In this document: piece after piece, positions 36,439-48,599 of the stretch
How positions within the stretch are numbered: position 1 is the first letter of the stretch
How the letters are laid out: every line of letters begins with the position of its first letter
DNA from: Austropuccinia psidii
Taxonomy: Eukaryota; Basidiomycota; Pucciniomycetes; Pucciniales; Sphaerophragmiaceae
Length of the DNA stretch: 64,000 nucleotides
Assembly: GCA_023105745.1 (NCBI GenBank)
Contig: JALGQZ010000007.1
Span: forward strand, 53,549,569 to 53,613,568
Reading direction: 5' to 3'
The notes under the pieces: generated by a model
What the model was told of the DNA's origin: nothing
Database searches by the model: none
The model's input: only the letters and a program-made list of their open reading frames with translations
Made by a program: the position numbers and the translations under genes

Positions 36439-38202
36439 TGTCACAACCACGTATTTTGACCCTCCTCCTTGATGGCGGCGGCAATCCAACCTGGAGCCAA
36501 GTTGGGGCCAATTGGCCATGTCATATCATTTATGGCCAATTGACCCCTTTTGGGTGTTCCATGGCTCTTATGCCATAACCCACTCCATTGGCCACTTATG
36601 GCCTCCATCATCCTTTATGGCCTCAGGCCATATCCTGCGTCATTGGCCCTCTGGGCCAATTTCCACCTCACCAACCCCCAGGCCTCCATCACTGTTTTTG
36701 GGCCTGGGGGGTCCCTTTGTCTTCCAGGGGCTTCCAGGCCCCATGGCCACCTTCCTTGGTTCCCTGGCCACCCCTTTCATTATGGGGGTTTTGGCCTAAA
36801 TGGCCTTTTTGGGCCATTTAGGCCCCCCACGGCTTCTACGGTCCGCGGGCCGTAATACGCGGTCCGCGGTCCGTACGGTCCGTAAGCCGCGGTCCGCGGT
36901 CCGTAGGCGGGTTAGGCCCCTTTTGGCCTAATCCAATGAGGCCAAAAGGGGCCAAAGGGGGCAGCCACCTAGCCCCCAAGGCCAGGTGGGTCCCAAACCA
37001 CAATTGGGCCCACCTGAGCCAATTTTGGCCACCAATCCCTTGGACCCAAATTGGACCAAAAACCACCTTGGATCCATTTTTGGCCATAAATCCCGTAGGA
37101 CCCATTTTTGGCCCTGGACCACCATAGACCAACTTCACCGTCATGGCCTCTGGCAACCACCAGAGGCCACCAAATCATCTCAACAAGCTTTTCCCTCAAC
37201 TTAAGGGGAATTCTTTCCTTTCCTTCATGCACTCCGTACTCAAGATTGCAGGTGTGGTGCATATATGGTATTATATACCATTATGCACCATTTTTACTCA
37301 GCAATCCAATGGTGACGTTTTCAGGACCCAATTCCACCTTTCCATTTCAAGGTCCATAATTCCAACGCCCATTTTCGAAGGAGGACTTTCCAGCTTATCA
37401 GTCTGGCAATCCATGGCGGTAATTCAGAAGATCATTCAAGGATCCCAACCACCTGTATCTGCAGGAGTTGGGTTGGTACAATTCATTCAGGATTATTCTA
37501 AGGTCAATTCGCAAGAGGTATTACATAATTCAATCAGTTGTCAAGACATCAAGTATTCAATACTCCTTGGACAACCCAATTCATCCGTACAGGCCTTATT
37601 CAATCAACCTGTATGGCCTTGGCCCAATTGGGCCATTTCTTATCCTACTGTGTGAATTCCATCACACAGTTCAAATTTCAAGATGGCCAGAACTGTATTT
37701 CCCGATTCGGACAATACAGTCATTGATCCACCTTCCAGGATCAACCTTCCAGCTTTTCACATATACTGGCCACCTTTCAGCACCTGGGGACTTTTTCCCC
37801 AGTTAATTAATATAGTGGATTTATTTTTATCCTTATTTTCTTTTACATTATTAAAGTTAATACTGATAATCTTAAGTCAGTCATTCAGCACCCTATTCTT
37901 TTATTTCCTCGCCTGTCCAGTGGATATTGGTGGTCATATCCTTATACTAATTCCATTTCCCTTTCTGGCAGGTTGAAACAGTGAATTAAGGATTCACTTG
38001 GTTGGCTTCTTGGCTTTGGCTTCTTTATTATCTTTGGTCATTGGCTTCATCTTTTTCTTATCTCATCTTTTGGCATACTTGTTTTCCCCTTTATTCTTTC
38101 TTAAAGAAATTCATTCTTATTATTCTTTTATCTTTGGAGCCCTCCAAGTGAGTTCTTGATTCCTGAGTGCCAGGCCCTCTTCTTCCAAGAGCCCCTGTGA
38201 CA
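36439..38202 (+). repeat. Element C 3' LTR
   Basis: 1764 bases. It matches the 5' LTR except for at least four substitutions and the longer CGGTCC repeat at 36839-36911. Followed directly by GATTC. Confidence 0.97.
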
Positions 38203-38923
38203 GATTCCAACCCTTGGTGATTTTCATAAGGTCTTTGAAGTCTATCCCTTTGAGACAGATCTTCTGGCAACTTGATCCCAGTTCTGCCCAGTGAGTTGCT
38301 AGGTTGAACCTCTTGTTGTCCATGCTCCATTAAAATAAATTATTGGGGAGTTGGTGGATCTGAAGAACTTGATCTATATCCTTCCAGTCCTCTGGTTTGA
38401 GGTTTCTGTTGAATTGGAGTGTGAATGGCAAGGTTGATATTATCTCCCTCATTGTTTTGCCATCCACCACTGTGTTCAAGGTGTCCTCTTTCAGGTCTTC
38501 TGGTTCTGGACAATCCTTCTCTGTCCTCTGGCTGGTTCCTTTGGAAGCTAAGATCTCTGAGGTATACAGGGGACAAGCAGTGTTTGCAAGCAGTCAAAAA
38601 CTTTATGTTCTTAGGGTATTTACCTTTGACTGTGCCTTGTACAAATTTGCTGTCTGCTGATTTGGGCAGTTTGCCTTTGGAGGTTACAACTGGGTTAATA
38701 ATTGTAATCTTCCCTGTACAGGTAGTTAAGGTTGGTTTACCTTGTACTGAAGCAGAGTTTTGTGGTTTTCTACTCCTCTGAGTGGCTATTGGAGTCCACT
38801 TCTTGGCTGTGATGAGACCTTCACTGTGCCTCTTTCCTTTTCCCTTGCTGCCCTCTGGTTCTGAGGGTGTCACTGGTGTGTTGGCCTGTGACTGGGTCTC
38901 AAGTGGGATGTAATTTTCTTCCA
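38203..38923 (-). pseudogene. Element B ORF1, exons 2 and 3 (upstream part)
   Basis: Minus strand. Exon 2 (38923-38624) starts TGGAAGAAAATTAC; together with the A that ends exon 1 (39445) it forms ATG and encodes MEENYIPLETQSQ... with a Lys-rich, hydrophilic body. A 67-base intron follows (38623-38557). Exon 3 (from 38556) runs in the ORF1 frame with WSMDNKRFNLATHWAELG and QKICLK until the C insertion at 38203, and resumes at 28090. One TAA (38330-38332) breaks it. The other frame is also open, from inside the intron to a TAA at 38340-38342 and again from 38330 down. Element F keeps the same layout. Function unknown; the Lys-rich parts suggest RNA or nuclear binding, which is inference only. 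Confidence 0.85.
38557..38623 (-). other. Intron 2 of element B ORF1
   Basis: GTAAAT donor, TTGAC branch-like site, CTCAG acceptor, 67 bases. Splicing gives ...GTC AAA G|AG ATC TTA..., matching F. If retained, the exon 2 frame stays open through the intron and enters the gag-pol frame (SPVYLRDL). The codon aligned with the F intron ATG is TTG here. Confidence 0.75.
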
Positions 38924-39444
38924 CTGAAATCAAGGCAGGAAAAAGAGGGCTTATGTCAGTTAAGACTTCTCAAAAGCTGGTTTTGCACGTCTAAGATTGG
39001 CCTCTGGGCTTGTATGTTACTACAATGTGCCCTGTATAATGACAGTGTAATTGAATCAACAATTCCACGTCAGAATTACAGCTTTTGGTACCCTGTCACA
39101 CTGTTTGTGTGCCAGTATCCCACAGATACACTTGTGGCTTTGTATAAGTGTTATTGAGTTAACAATACACTTAACCAGGCCTCAACTGATGGTTTCTCAG
39201 TCAGAGGTGTCCTTATTCAGTCAAGAGTACAGGACTTTATTGATGGCTTATGTGTTTTTATATACAAAACACGCCAAAAATAGTTATTTTCAGTGGGTAT
39301 TAACCACGTGAATAATACTCTTATAATATGAGTATATATAAAGAAAAGGATAAAAATAAATAAAATATATATTTTCATAGAGAAATTACACCTAAAAAAG
39401 GATAAAACACTTGTTAATAAGTCATAAAAAGAGAAAAGACTTAC
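38924..39444 (-). other. Intron 1 in the element B leader
   Basis: GTAAGT donor at 39444, directly after CTATAA. A CTGAC branch-like site (in TTAACTGACATAAG) and TTTCAG acceptor end at 38924. Removing these 521 bases joins CTATAA to TGGAAGAA and creates ATG. There is no annotated gene inside it. Confidence 0.75.
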
Positions 39445-39471
39445 TTATAGGGTCCAAAGAAGGATTGAAAA

Positions 39472-39489
39472 CACGGCCAGGCCCCCAAA
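39472..39489 (-). other. Conserved primer-site candidate of element B
   Basis: Minus strand TTTGGGGGCCTGGCCGTG, one base after the 5' LTR. The same 18 bases occur one base after the LTR of element F (61001-61018). It contains TGG as expected for a tRNA 3' CCA, but I cannot name the tRNA. Confidence 0.65.
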
Positions 39490-39490
39490 A

Positions 39491-40931
39491 TGTCAGGATG
39501 AAACTATGATGAAGGTGTAAATAGGCTAAATACAACTTTATCTATGTTTGTGACACAGTAAAATAGTTTAAAAGAAGAGTTATAAGGTTTAAAATATATT
39601 TTGATTTAAGATAAAAAGGGCTTTACTATATATGATATAGTGGTGGTGAGTGCTGTTGAAAGCCCTGGGTGCAGCTTTATCTGTTGGGTTACAATAATAA
39701 AAGACTACAATAATTAAAGTTTATAATTATACCTGATTATTAACCAAGAGTAAAACTGTTTTTGACAGTTTACTACGTAGGTTATTCAAGAGCAGGATGA
39801 GGAAACAATTCTGGCTGTGAAAAGCCTCCTTTTTATCCTGAAATGGGGTGGAAAGGGTGCTAGGCCTTTCTACGTAGAGGAAGTGAAGATTTTTTCACTT
39901 TCTAGTACTGGCTTGTGGTTTGGAAACAGCCTGTATAGCCTGTATTGGGGTCAGATGTGGTTTTGAAACCACATCTGGGCGGTTTTCACCAATACAGGGT
40001 GAAAATTTTCATCTGGGGACCTCACAGCCTGATTCTGACGTGTATGACGCGTAGAATGCTGTACAGAAACTGTATGGGACCCCATTATTGACTGACATAT
40101 GAGGTATTGAAGTAAAAACATGCTTCTTTGTCTATTTGACACCTCATATTCATGATTATGGGATATTATCCCATGGTAAGGCTGTATATGACAGTAGGTG
40201 GGAATCTGACCTTAAAACAGCCATAACTTTGTCAATTCTTGAGATATCAACCCAAAATTGGTTCAGTGTGTAGCCCTGTATGAGCTCTACACAATGGTAC
40301 CCAATTTGATATGGTTATTATTACATATGGCAAAGTTATCCCATGTACAAGGTTTTTTGTACATAGGCGTGGTTTGGGCAAAAAGCTGTATTGAGCTTGT
40401 TTGCCTCATAACTTCTGTTATAATTGAGATATGAAGAAGTGGATGGCACCATCTGATAGTCCTGATTGTGCTCTTTCCAAAGATACCCCACTTCAGGTAT
40501 CCCACACTAAAACTGTAGAAGTTAGATGAGAGGTGAATGTTTTGTTCACCCTTATTTGGCCTGAAATTGACCATAACTCCAGTAATATTGGTGCTAGCTC
40601 AGTTTGGCTGGTACCATTGCATAGCCCTGGCTTAGAGCTTCATTTTGAATACCCATTTGATGGGGTTAAGCCTCTCCTTCTAGATTTTAGATGAGAGGTG
40701 AAAATTAAGGTTTATGCTCAGCAATAACTTTGAGCAGGAATAACTTTGTTATTTCTTGTCCTATGGTGATGGGACTTATATTTTCAGAAAGAGGTGAGTT
40801 TCCTCTATCTTTTGATACCTTTTGAGCTAATTTGGCTCAGCTCCATGTTTTGGTGGTATCTTGGCTATACCATTGGTTTATGGTATTTTGGCTGTCATGC
40901 TTCTGCTCTGGTTTTGAGTCACAGGCTGACA
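39491..40931 (-). repeat. Element B complete LTR shared by both tandem units
   Basis: 1441 bases, TGTCAGGATG...GGCTGACA. It serves as the 5' LTR of the complete unit and the 3' LTR of the truncated unit. It contains an 18-base insertion relative to 21158-22580 (near 39850-39870). Confidence 0.95.
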
Positions 40932-41426
40932 TACCCTCCCTCTAAAAAAGGCTCATCATTGATGAGACTGTTCAGTCCTCCTAGAGGCTCTGAATCTCCT
41001 CAAATGAAGGTTCCCATCTGGTATGGCATCTTCTGCCAATCATTTGTCTTCATCTGCTGTCTGGTTCTTGAATCTGACTAGGTATTGTCTTTGATCTTTC
41101 CCATTGAGTCTGATCTTCCTGGCCCTGATGATCTTACTCACAGTTCCAGGGGAGTCTTCCACTTCCACTATCTCTTGTGGTGTGGGATTCCTTCTCCTGG
41201 AGGGGAATTTATCCTCCTCTGTCTGGAAGTATGGTTTGACCAAACTCACTGGAAAGACTGGGTTTTTCCTGGAAAACTCCTCAGTGAGCTTGACCTCTAC
41301 TGCATTCTTCCCTATCAACTTAATGATAGTGAAGGGCCCTACAAATGAGTCTCTCATTTTCTTGGGTCCTTTGAGATTGTTAAAGTTCAGTGTAGACACT
41401 AACACCTGGTCCCCTTCCTTAAAGTC
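40932..41426 (-). pseudogene. Truncated tandem unit: integrase tail and polypurine tract
   Basis: Nearly identical to 22581-23080. The minus strand reads from [19 protein letters not shown] to NQTADEDK and stops at the same TGA as the complete unit. Upstream it is fused, near 41426, to sequence from inside an LTR, so all of gag, protease, RT and most of integrase are deleted. The resulting open frame at 41040-41528 is an artefact of this junction. Confidence 0.9.
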
Positions 41427-42008
41427 AAGTATTTTTGTACATTGGCGTGGTTTGGGCAAAAGCTGTATTAAGCTTGTTTGGCCAATAACTTCTGTTGTAG
41501 TTGAGCTATGAGGAAATGGATGGCACAATCAGATAGCCCTGATTGTGCGCTTTCCAAAAAGACCCCACTTTAAGTATCTCACACTAAAACTGTAAAAGTT
41601 AGATGAGAGGTGAATGTTTTGTTCACCCTTATTTGGTCTGAATTTGACCATAACTCAAGTAATACTGGTGCTAGCTCAGTTTGGCTAGCACCATTAGATA
41701 GCCCTGGCTAAGAGCTTCATTTTGAATACCCATTTGATGGGGTTAAGCCTCTCCTTCTAGATTTTAGATGAGAGGTGAAAATTAAGGTTTATGCTCAGCA
41801 ATAACTTTGGGCAGGAATAACTTTGTTATTTCTTGTCCTATGGTGATGGGACTTATATTTTCAGAAAGAGGTGAGTTTCCTCTTTCGTTTGATACATTTT
41901 GAGCTTATTTGGCTCAGCTCCATGTTTTGGTGGTATCTTGGCTATACCATTGGTTTATAGTATTTTGGCTGTCATGCTTGTGCTCTGGTTTTGAGTCACA
42001 GGCTGACA
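41427..42008 (-). repeat. Element B LTR fragment at the outer edge
   Basis: Matches 40352-40931, ending GGCTGACA at 42008, followed by GGCAA. It is more diverged from the other two LTRs than they are from each other. Confidence 0.9.
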
Positions 42009-42013
42009 GGCAA

Positions 42014-44247
42014 CTTCAAGTTCTCTCTTGAAATCTTTCTGTACTGATTATATTTTTGCTGATAGCTTTCCAGCAGACGTATCTTGCATGATGTGAACTG
42101 AGTCAAAATGAGGATTTCTTCAATAAAAATTGTAAAACAGTGCTTGTTTTGTTGAAGAGTGGTCAGAATTATTATAGGAAAATTCAACCAGAGGGATCCA
42201 GGTGTTCCAATCATCTTGATGATAGCTGACATACATTCAAAGGTACTGTTCTAGTATCTGATTTACCCTCTCTGTCTGTCCATCAGTTTCTGTATGGTAA
42301 GCAGTTGACAGATCTCTTTAAATCTTGAGCTTCTGACAAAGATTGATCCAAAAGGAAGACAAAAGAGAACCTCTATCACTAATAATTCTTGAAGGCAGGC
42401 CATGCTTTGAGAAAATATTCTTGATGAATAAATGGGCCAAATGCAGGAAATTTATGGAAGAAATTGTTTGAATAAAAACTGCCATTTTTGAGAATCTGTC
42501 CACTATGACAAGGATTTAGTCAAAGGAATTGGACCGTGGCAATTGAGTGATGAAATCCATTGCAAGACAAATCCAAGGACCAATTGGATTCGGAAGAGGT
42601 TTGAGGACTGAAAACTTCTTGTGATGATTATTTTTGCTTCTTGAACACTGTTAAAAGGATGAGACATAATCCTGGATAAATTGAGTCATTCCAGACCAAT
42701 GAAAATCCTGCTTGAAAAGTTTGAGAGTCTCCTCTTGGCCGGGGTTTCCAGATAAAGGAGAGTCAAGCCACTTTTGAAGTATACTGAGTTGAATTGTGGG
42801 GTCATTTGGAACCACCACCCAATCTTTGAACAGGAGAAGTTTGGAGGGGGAATCAAGAGAATAATATTGGACAGATTTACCTTTAACCAAATCTTGAAGA
42901 ATTTTTTTATATTGAGAAGCTTTCCATAAGGCCTTCTGAACTGAATCATCCAAATTTGTAAATTAATCCACCTTGACTGCAAAAAATCCTGAGGATTGAA
43001 TTTCATCTTTCTTGATTATTTGTTGATAATTAATGGGATTCTTGCTGATAAAATCCTCCCCCCTCTCTGGGTAAATGTTGTCTTAACATTACAGTGCATC
43101 AGGAAGGGTGGCCAAGCGGCCCGGGCAGCAAGTGATTTAAAAACGGAATTCAGAGACGAATTCAGTGTGGCAGGATTGATAGCAGGGGAGAATATTTGAT
43201 GAAATGAATTATTGGAGTGAAGAGTGATTGGTGAGAACTTCAAAAGGAGAATAAAGAGAGAAAAGAGAATCCCTCCAGAGCTTGAGATCCCAGACTATTC
43301 AAAAGAGTTCCTTTTCATGGATCTTATAGTTGGGCTCTGCTGGAAGAAGCTTGTTGCTATCAAATGCAATGGGATGTTTTCCTGACTCAGTACAGCACTA
43401 AAGGAAAAAACAGAAGAATCAGTCTCTACAATGGTGGGTAGAGAAGAATTGGAGCAGTGGTGAAGGCCTCTATGAGTTGATGAAACTGTCTAAGAGCTTT
43501 CTCATTGAGGATAAAATGGGAATCTTTCTTGTGGAAACCTGTGAGTGAACTAATTTTCTTTGAATAATTCTTGGTGAAATGGCAATAAAAATTGGCAAAG
43601 CTAGGGAAATCTTGAAGAGATTTAAGGTTTCTTGAAGGCAGCAAATTGAGAATTTGCTGGAATTTTGCTTGGTCCATCTTGAGGTCATTAGAAGAAACAA
43701 TATAACCTAGATAATCTACAATAGAAACATGAAATAGGCACTTGGGGGCCTTAGAAAAGAGGTTATTGGCTCTGAGTCTGGAAAGAACAGTGGGCACATG
43801 AGTGAGATGTTCTTCTTCAGATTTGGAAAAGACTATTATGTAATTCAAATAAACCACAACATAAAAATAAAGAAGATCATAAAAAATATCATTGAAAAGG
43901 TTTGGAAAACAGGCAGGAGCATTGGTGAGCCCAAATGGCATAACCAAATACTCATAACTGCCATCTGTAGTTCTAAAACAAGTCAAATTTTCATTTTCTT
44001 CCTTTATCCTGAAAATGTTTCATCCACCACACAAATTAATCTGGGAGAAGATATAAAAACCATTGAAAACGGTAAGAAACTGATTCATAGGAGGAACAGG
44101 ATACTTGTTCTTCCTAGTAAAAGCAATGATTTTTTGGTAATCAACAAAAAAACGGAGGCCACCATCCTTCTTTTTCATAAAGAGGACAGGTGCTTGTCCA
44201 TATGAAACCTTTCTCTAAATTCCCTGAAATTTAGGTGCTGAGTGTAT
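42014..44247 (-). pseudogene. Element A RT, RNase H and integrase remains
   Basis: Minus strand, in order from 44247 down. RT includes KEGxxHxxxF-like sequence, then [17 protein letters not shown] and YLNYIIVFS at about 43845-43870, where the catalytic YLDD has become YLNY. RNase H is partial. The integrase zinc region is at 42651-42953 (LAGNPGQ-like, [15 protein letters not shown]). The integrase core is at 42318-42503 ([24 protein letters not shown]) and then at 41996-42300. Several frameshifts and stops separate the pieces. It lines up with element C pol throughout. The left end is cut by element B and the right end by solo LTR D, and both cuts carry target duplications. Confidence 0.9.
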
Positions 44248-44252
44248 CGGAC

Positions 44253-46416
44253 TGTGAGCCTGTGAGGTATATATAACATACCCATAAGGCCACAAAGGAC
44301 TTTATACACAGTTAAATTTGTCTTCAAAAGACTATTTAATTGAATCCCATATAAAAAATAACGAAAAATAAGTATAACTTTTTTTGGATAAACAAAGCTA
44401 TAAATATTATGTCATTTTTGGATTCTACACCAAAAACAACTTAGGGTTCACCCATAGGGTGTTATACCCAAAAATACTTATTTCTTATGTTATTGGAAGA
44501 TTTAACAATCTCACAGTACTAATGTAACTCTTTAAACATTTTTTTAAAATTGTTGAATTTAAGCTTAAATAAGTTTAAATTTAAAGTTGCATAAGGTTTA
44601 TGAAAACTGACCAAAATTTTAGTTAAAATTAAGGTTTTGTGTATATTTACTAAATTGGCTAAGTATTTGCCATACAGGATGTAAATTCTTCATGAGCTCA
44701 ATTTGAAAGTATTTAAGGCCAGGGTATGGCTTTAAATAAATAAAAGGGCAAAATCCATCCAAAAAGGTGGGACAAAGGAAAAAGACCAAATAGAGCTTGG
44801 GTACCCAACTTTTTGGATCTGCAAGGATTCAATCAAGGTTGACCACCTGTGTTGGAGGATTTTCACCCTTATTTAAACTTCAAGGTTAGAATTTGATCCA
44901 ACCTTAAAGTTTAAACTGGTTTTATCCCAAATTGGACAGGAATTTCAAGCTGCCACAGGGTAAATCACAATATGCAGGCTTGAAATTAAGGTTTTAAGAA
45001 CTGTCAAAGCTTAAATAAGCTTAAACCTTTGAGGTTACAAGCATTAAAACCTTATCAAAAGTTAAGGTTTAGTGTGTATTGCTATTTTATGTGGAAGAAT
45101 AGCAATAACTTCAAAAATTCATTAAAAATCCAATTCTTAATGGATTTGCTTGAAAATTCACAAAAATTACAATTTAGTATTACATATTTATAAATTAAAT
45201 TTTAAGTATCTTTTATAAATCAATTTCCTGGGTAATTAGCCTGGAAATTTGCTCTTTTAATTAAGCTCAAAGAAAATTATGATTTCTTTAAAAATTAATT
45301 AAAAATTTAGTTTAAGAGATTTCTGCTTGAAACTCTATTTTTAAGTTGCTCATGTGATTAACTTTGATATAAATAAAATTATTTTATATGAAAGCTTAAA
45401 ATAATTAGTTCAAATGAGGATTAAAGCTACTTGGAGTTAGGAATAACACTGGTAACTTTAAATTGGAATTAAAAATAAGTTACCTTAAGTTACGAACTTT
45501 ATTTTTAAGCATGGTTTCTCAGTTTTGACCTGAGCACGCCCTCTATATTCATTATGAATCATGAGAGTTGCTCTGTAGACATAAAAAGGGTCTTTTCGTC
45601 ATTGTTTTTGTCCATCATCATTAATCAATCCAATCATACTAGAAACTTAGATAGGTAAAGTTTTATTATTTATAAGATCTTATTATTAAAATTAATTATT
45701 AAGAATTTTATTCTTTATTAATTGTAAATTAAAGAATTGAAATCATAGAATTCAGATTATTGTTGTAATCATCATTAATGGATTTTATATTATAAAATTA
45801 TCATCTTAAATCTCTTTTAAATCCACAAATTCCTCTTGAAAACTCTTTAATCATAATTTTAATCATAAGAAGTTGTTTTTCGATTTAAATAATTGATTTT
45901 TGACATGTTGTCAGCTTATAATACTCTTTTAATATAATAACTGTTGTATTTGAATTTTTGTATTAATTTATATTTTAAGTAAGTTTTTCTCTAAAAATTC
46001 TATATATTTTTTTATCTATTATTAGTTTTTTTATATAGAATTTTTCTATAAGAATTATTTCTGCACAGTGTGTGTTTGAATTCTTTTATGTATAATATTT
46101 ATATTATTTATAAGTGGTTAAATATTTATATTTTCCACCTGTAATTGTCTCATTAAGAGCTTTACACTTCTTATTGCTATAGTTGTCAGTAACTATAACA
46201 ATAATAGAATGATTATATTTCATTGTAATTATCATATTTCTTCTATTATTATATTTTATAATAATAATTGAAAAAAGAATTTATATAATTATTCCTGATA
46301 ATTATATTTGAATTTGTGGTTATAATATTTTATTATATTATATTTTTCTACTGCGGACAGTCATAGTACTATTGATATTGTTACTATTATCAAGAGTTTC
46401 ATAGACAAACCTTACA
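44253..46416 (+). mobile_element. Solo LTR D, 2164 bp, inserted in element A pol
   Basis: Begins TGTGAGCCTGTGAGG and ends AAACCTTACA. CGGAC lies on both sides (44248-44252 and 46417-46421), a perfect target duplication that splits the A codons between protease and RT. No open frames or internal repeats, hence a solo LTR. The first 13 bases match the start of the F LTR (TGTCAGCCTGTGA) at 12 positions, and both ends share CAGTCATAGTACTA near the right side, so D is a distant relative of the B/F LTRs in plus orientation. An inverted, older copy is at 7053-8990. Confidence 0.85.
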
Positions 46417-46421
46417 CGGAC

Positions 46422-47410
46422 GCTTGGTTTGATAAAGAGTAGAACACCCCAATTGGAGGTAGAGACCCCTCCAGTTTGATATGATGATCACAGGCCTGGT
46501 GAGAAGGAAGTTTCTCTGCTTTCACCTTGAAGAATACATCAAAATACTGGTGATAAGAAGAAGGAACAACCTTCATCACAGTTTCTATTTCTTCTGGCTC
46601 TTCCTCTTCTTCCCACAACTCCTCCAGGGAGTCATCATAAGATGAAGGAGGAAGGTCCATATTCCCAAAGAAGGGATGAAGTGAAGACACAGAATTATCT
46701 TCTCCAATATCTTGCATCTCTTTGAAGAATTCATCTCTAGAGGATATTAATGACTGATGGGAATTAAAGGAAGGAATATGGACAGAAGATGGCGATGATT
46801 GTGTTCTAGAGTCACCAACCAGAGATGCACATGATTTGGAAGAAGAAAGTTCATTACTGGAAGATTTATAAGGATAATAATAGTCATTATGATCAGCATT
46901 AAAGGTTATCAGCCCTTGCCTCAAATCAATACATGGATAAAAATGATTAAGCAATTCAAATCCCAATATGAGCTCTTCTTCCTGGGGAGTATCAATAACT
47001 AAAAGGTCTCATTCAAAGCTTGGGAAGGATAGAAGCTCAACCATATATTTTGTATGGAGGGTCACAAATGAGTAAGGAGACTCACAGGAGGCCAAAATGA
47101 TAATAGGAATATTCTCTGGGAGTTCTTAAATGGTCAAAGAATACTTGTTAACAAACTGCTTTGCAATAAATGAGCTGATAGAGCCATAATCAATGAGAAT
47201 ACTGTAAAACATATCAGAGAGAGAAGAAAAGACAGAAAGTTTCAGAGAATTCTTGACACCAGTATTCATAATGCACAATTGTGCTCTGGATGGACAATGG
47301 TGGAGAAGATTGAACACAACATGATCTTCACGCAGGCTTTTCCCTGGCTGATAAATTTTCCTGATGGCTGGGCAAGCTGGTTTTTGATGTCTCTTCAAAC
47401 AAGACTCAAG
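46422..47410 (-). pseudogene. Element A protease region and RT start
   Basis: Minus strand 47398-47126 reads on from the frameshift site (GKSLREDHVVFN) through protease. The active-site region is LIDYGSISSF, in which the DSG of element C has become DYG. 46966-46412 then covers the protease-RT linker (GFELLNHFYPCIDLRQGLIT, an acidic run, DHHIKLEGSLPPIGVFYSL). A stop separates the two. The loss of DSG shows that it is inactive. Confidence 0.88.
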
Positions 47411-48599
47411 ACAATGCTTCCCACTACTATAGGTACATAAGCCCCCCTTGATTCTTCTTTCCTTTTAGAAATTCATTCACTTTAAACCTTGTTCAACAAA
47501 GAAGAATGGGGCTTGTCCCTATTCTGAAATTCTTCTTCTTCTTTAGATTTGAGCTTGAAGAACTTTGAGGATGAGAAGAGCTTTACTTTGAGGCCTCAGG
47601 CGTCTTCTTTTGAAGATTACCCTTTTCCTTTTGCCTCTCATGGTACCTGGTATCAAGCTCCAGGGTAATATCCCTTAAGCCTTGAAGGATGGAAGGCCAA
47701 TTGATCCAAATGCCCTGAATTGCAATCCCTTCCTGAAATGATGGATGAGAGCTCTTTCACCCCAATCTCCAATTCTTGAAACCAAACTTCTGAAATAAGA
47801 GATTTATACAGAAACATGGCCACCTTCTTTCATTATTAGAGAATCCAACTCTGCTTCAGCTTTTCTAACTTTACTTGGGTCCCCAAATAAGGTAAAGAGT
47901 TGAGATTCAAATCAATTCCAATAATTGCAATGGTAGCTTGGGTCTTGATTGGTGATATTAGAAAGATAAGGCTCAATCCATTTTGCAGCCCTTCCAATGA
48001 GAAATGAAGTGGCATAAAGAGCTTTCTTCCCGTCTTGAGAGAAGTTTGCCAGATAATTATGAAAAATACGCTGGCAGGACTGAATGAAACTTCTGACTTT
48101 GAAGGGTTGAGTCCCATCAATGCATTCTGGTGCCTTCACAGATGGAGTCTTGATGCTTCAGAAGCTGAAGATTCTTGAATATTGGCCATATTCTTAGTCA
48201 TTTGCTGCATAATGGCCAATAAGGATGTTTCAGATTGATGAGAGATAGGCTGATTAGACTGGGCTAGAGCTGGCCCTCCAGTAACTTGGGATGCCCCCAC
48301 AGGAGCAGAAACACCTTAAGTACCATCAGACTCTTCCTCTTGCACAAAATTCTCCTCCCCCTCTTCACCATCTTCACCAGGACCTCTGAAAGTGGTCCTT
48401 GAAAGTCCTGAAAAACTGTCAATGCCTCATGAAAAAGAACTTGATCTTCTTGGCCCTCTTCCTTCCTTCCAAATTGGGCCCTCAGTTGAGGAACTGCTGG
48501 GGTGCCATCAAGAGGAGCTCTTGGAGTTGGAGTGAGAATGGCTTGAGCTCTGGCCTGAGATATTGTCTGTCTTGCAGGAGTTGAATGTTGAACAGGCAT
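47340..48599 (-). pseudogene. Element A gag remains
   Basis: Minus strand from ATG at 48599 (MPVQHSTPARQTISQ). It frameshifts after about residue 47. The capsid pieces [20 protein letters not shown] and [13 protein letters not shown] are at 47912-48139. The zinc-knuckle region is at about 47400-47440 and has lost a cysteine (CTYSSGKHCLESC). The frameshift heptamer GGGAAAA is kept near 47335-47345. It matches element C gag at most positions but carries several frameshifts. Confidence 0.9.

Larger units (their letters stand above)
28091..38202 (+). mobile_element. Element C: complete, young chromodomain Ty3/gypsy
   Basis: LTRs at 28091-29826 and 36439-38202 both run TGTCACAACC...CCCCTGTGACA. 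GATTC precedes the first and follows the second, a perfect 5-base target duplication in the gag region of B. The LTRs differ by at least four substitutions that I can see and one 28-base copy-number change in a CGGTCC repeat. That single change accounts for the whole length difference (1736 against 1764). Gag and pol are unbroken. By structure it could be autonomous, and it is the last insertion in the nest. Confidence 0.97.
21158..42008 (-). mobile_element. Element B: tandem Ty3/gypsy array inserted in A
   Basis: Order in transcription direction (right to left): LTR C fragment (42008-41427), a 3' internal fragment (41426-40932), complete LTR (40931-39491), a complete internal region (39490-22581, itself interrupted by element C), complete LTR (22580-21158). 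The 5 bases just outside both ends are GGCAA, so the whole tandem behaves as one insertion into the integrase gene of A. The first unit is a deletion derivative. It keeps part of its 5' LTR and the last 500 bases of its interior. LTR-LTR recombination or insertion of a tandem cDNA are the usual explanations. Confidence 0.93.

Noticed and set aside
41040..41528. Open frame that looks like a new 162-codon gene
   Set aside because: It is a fusion of the integrase tail with LTR sequence across a deletion junction.
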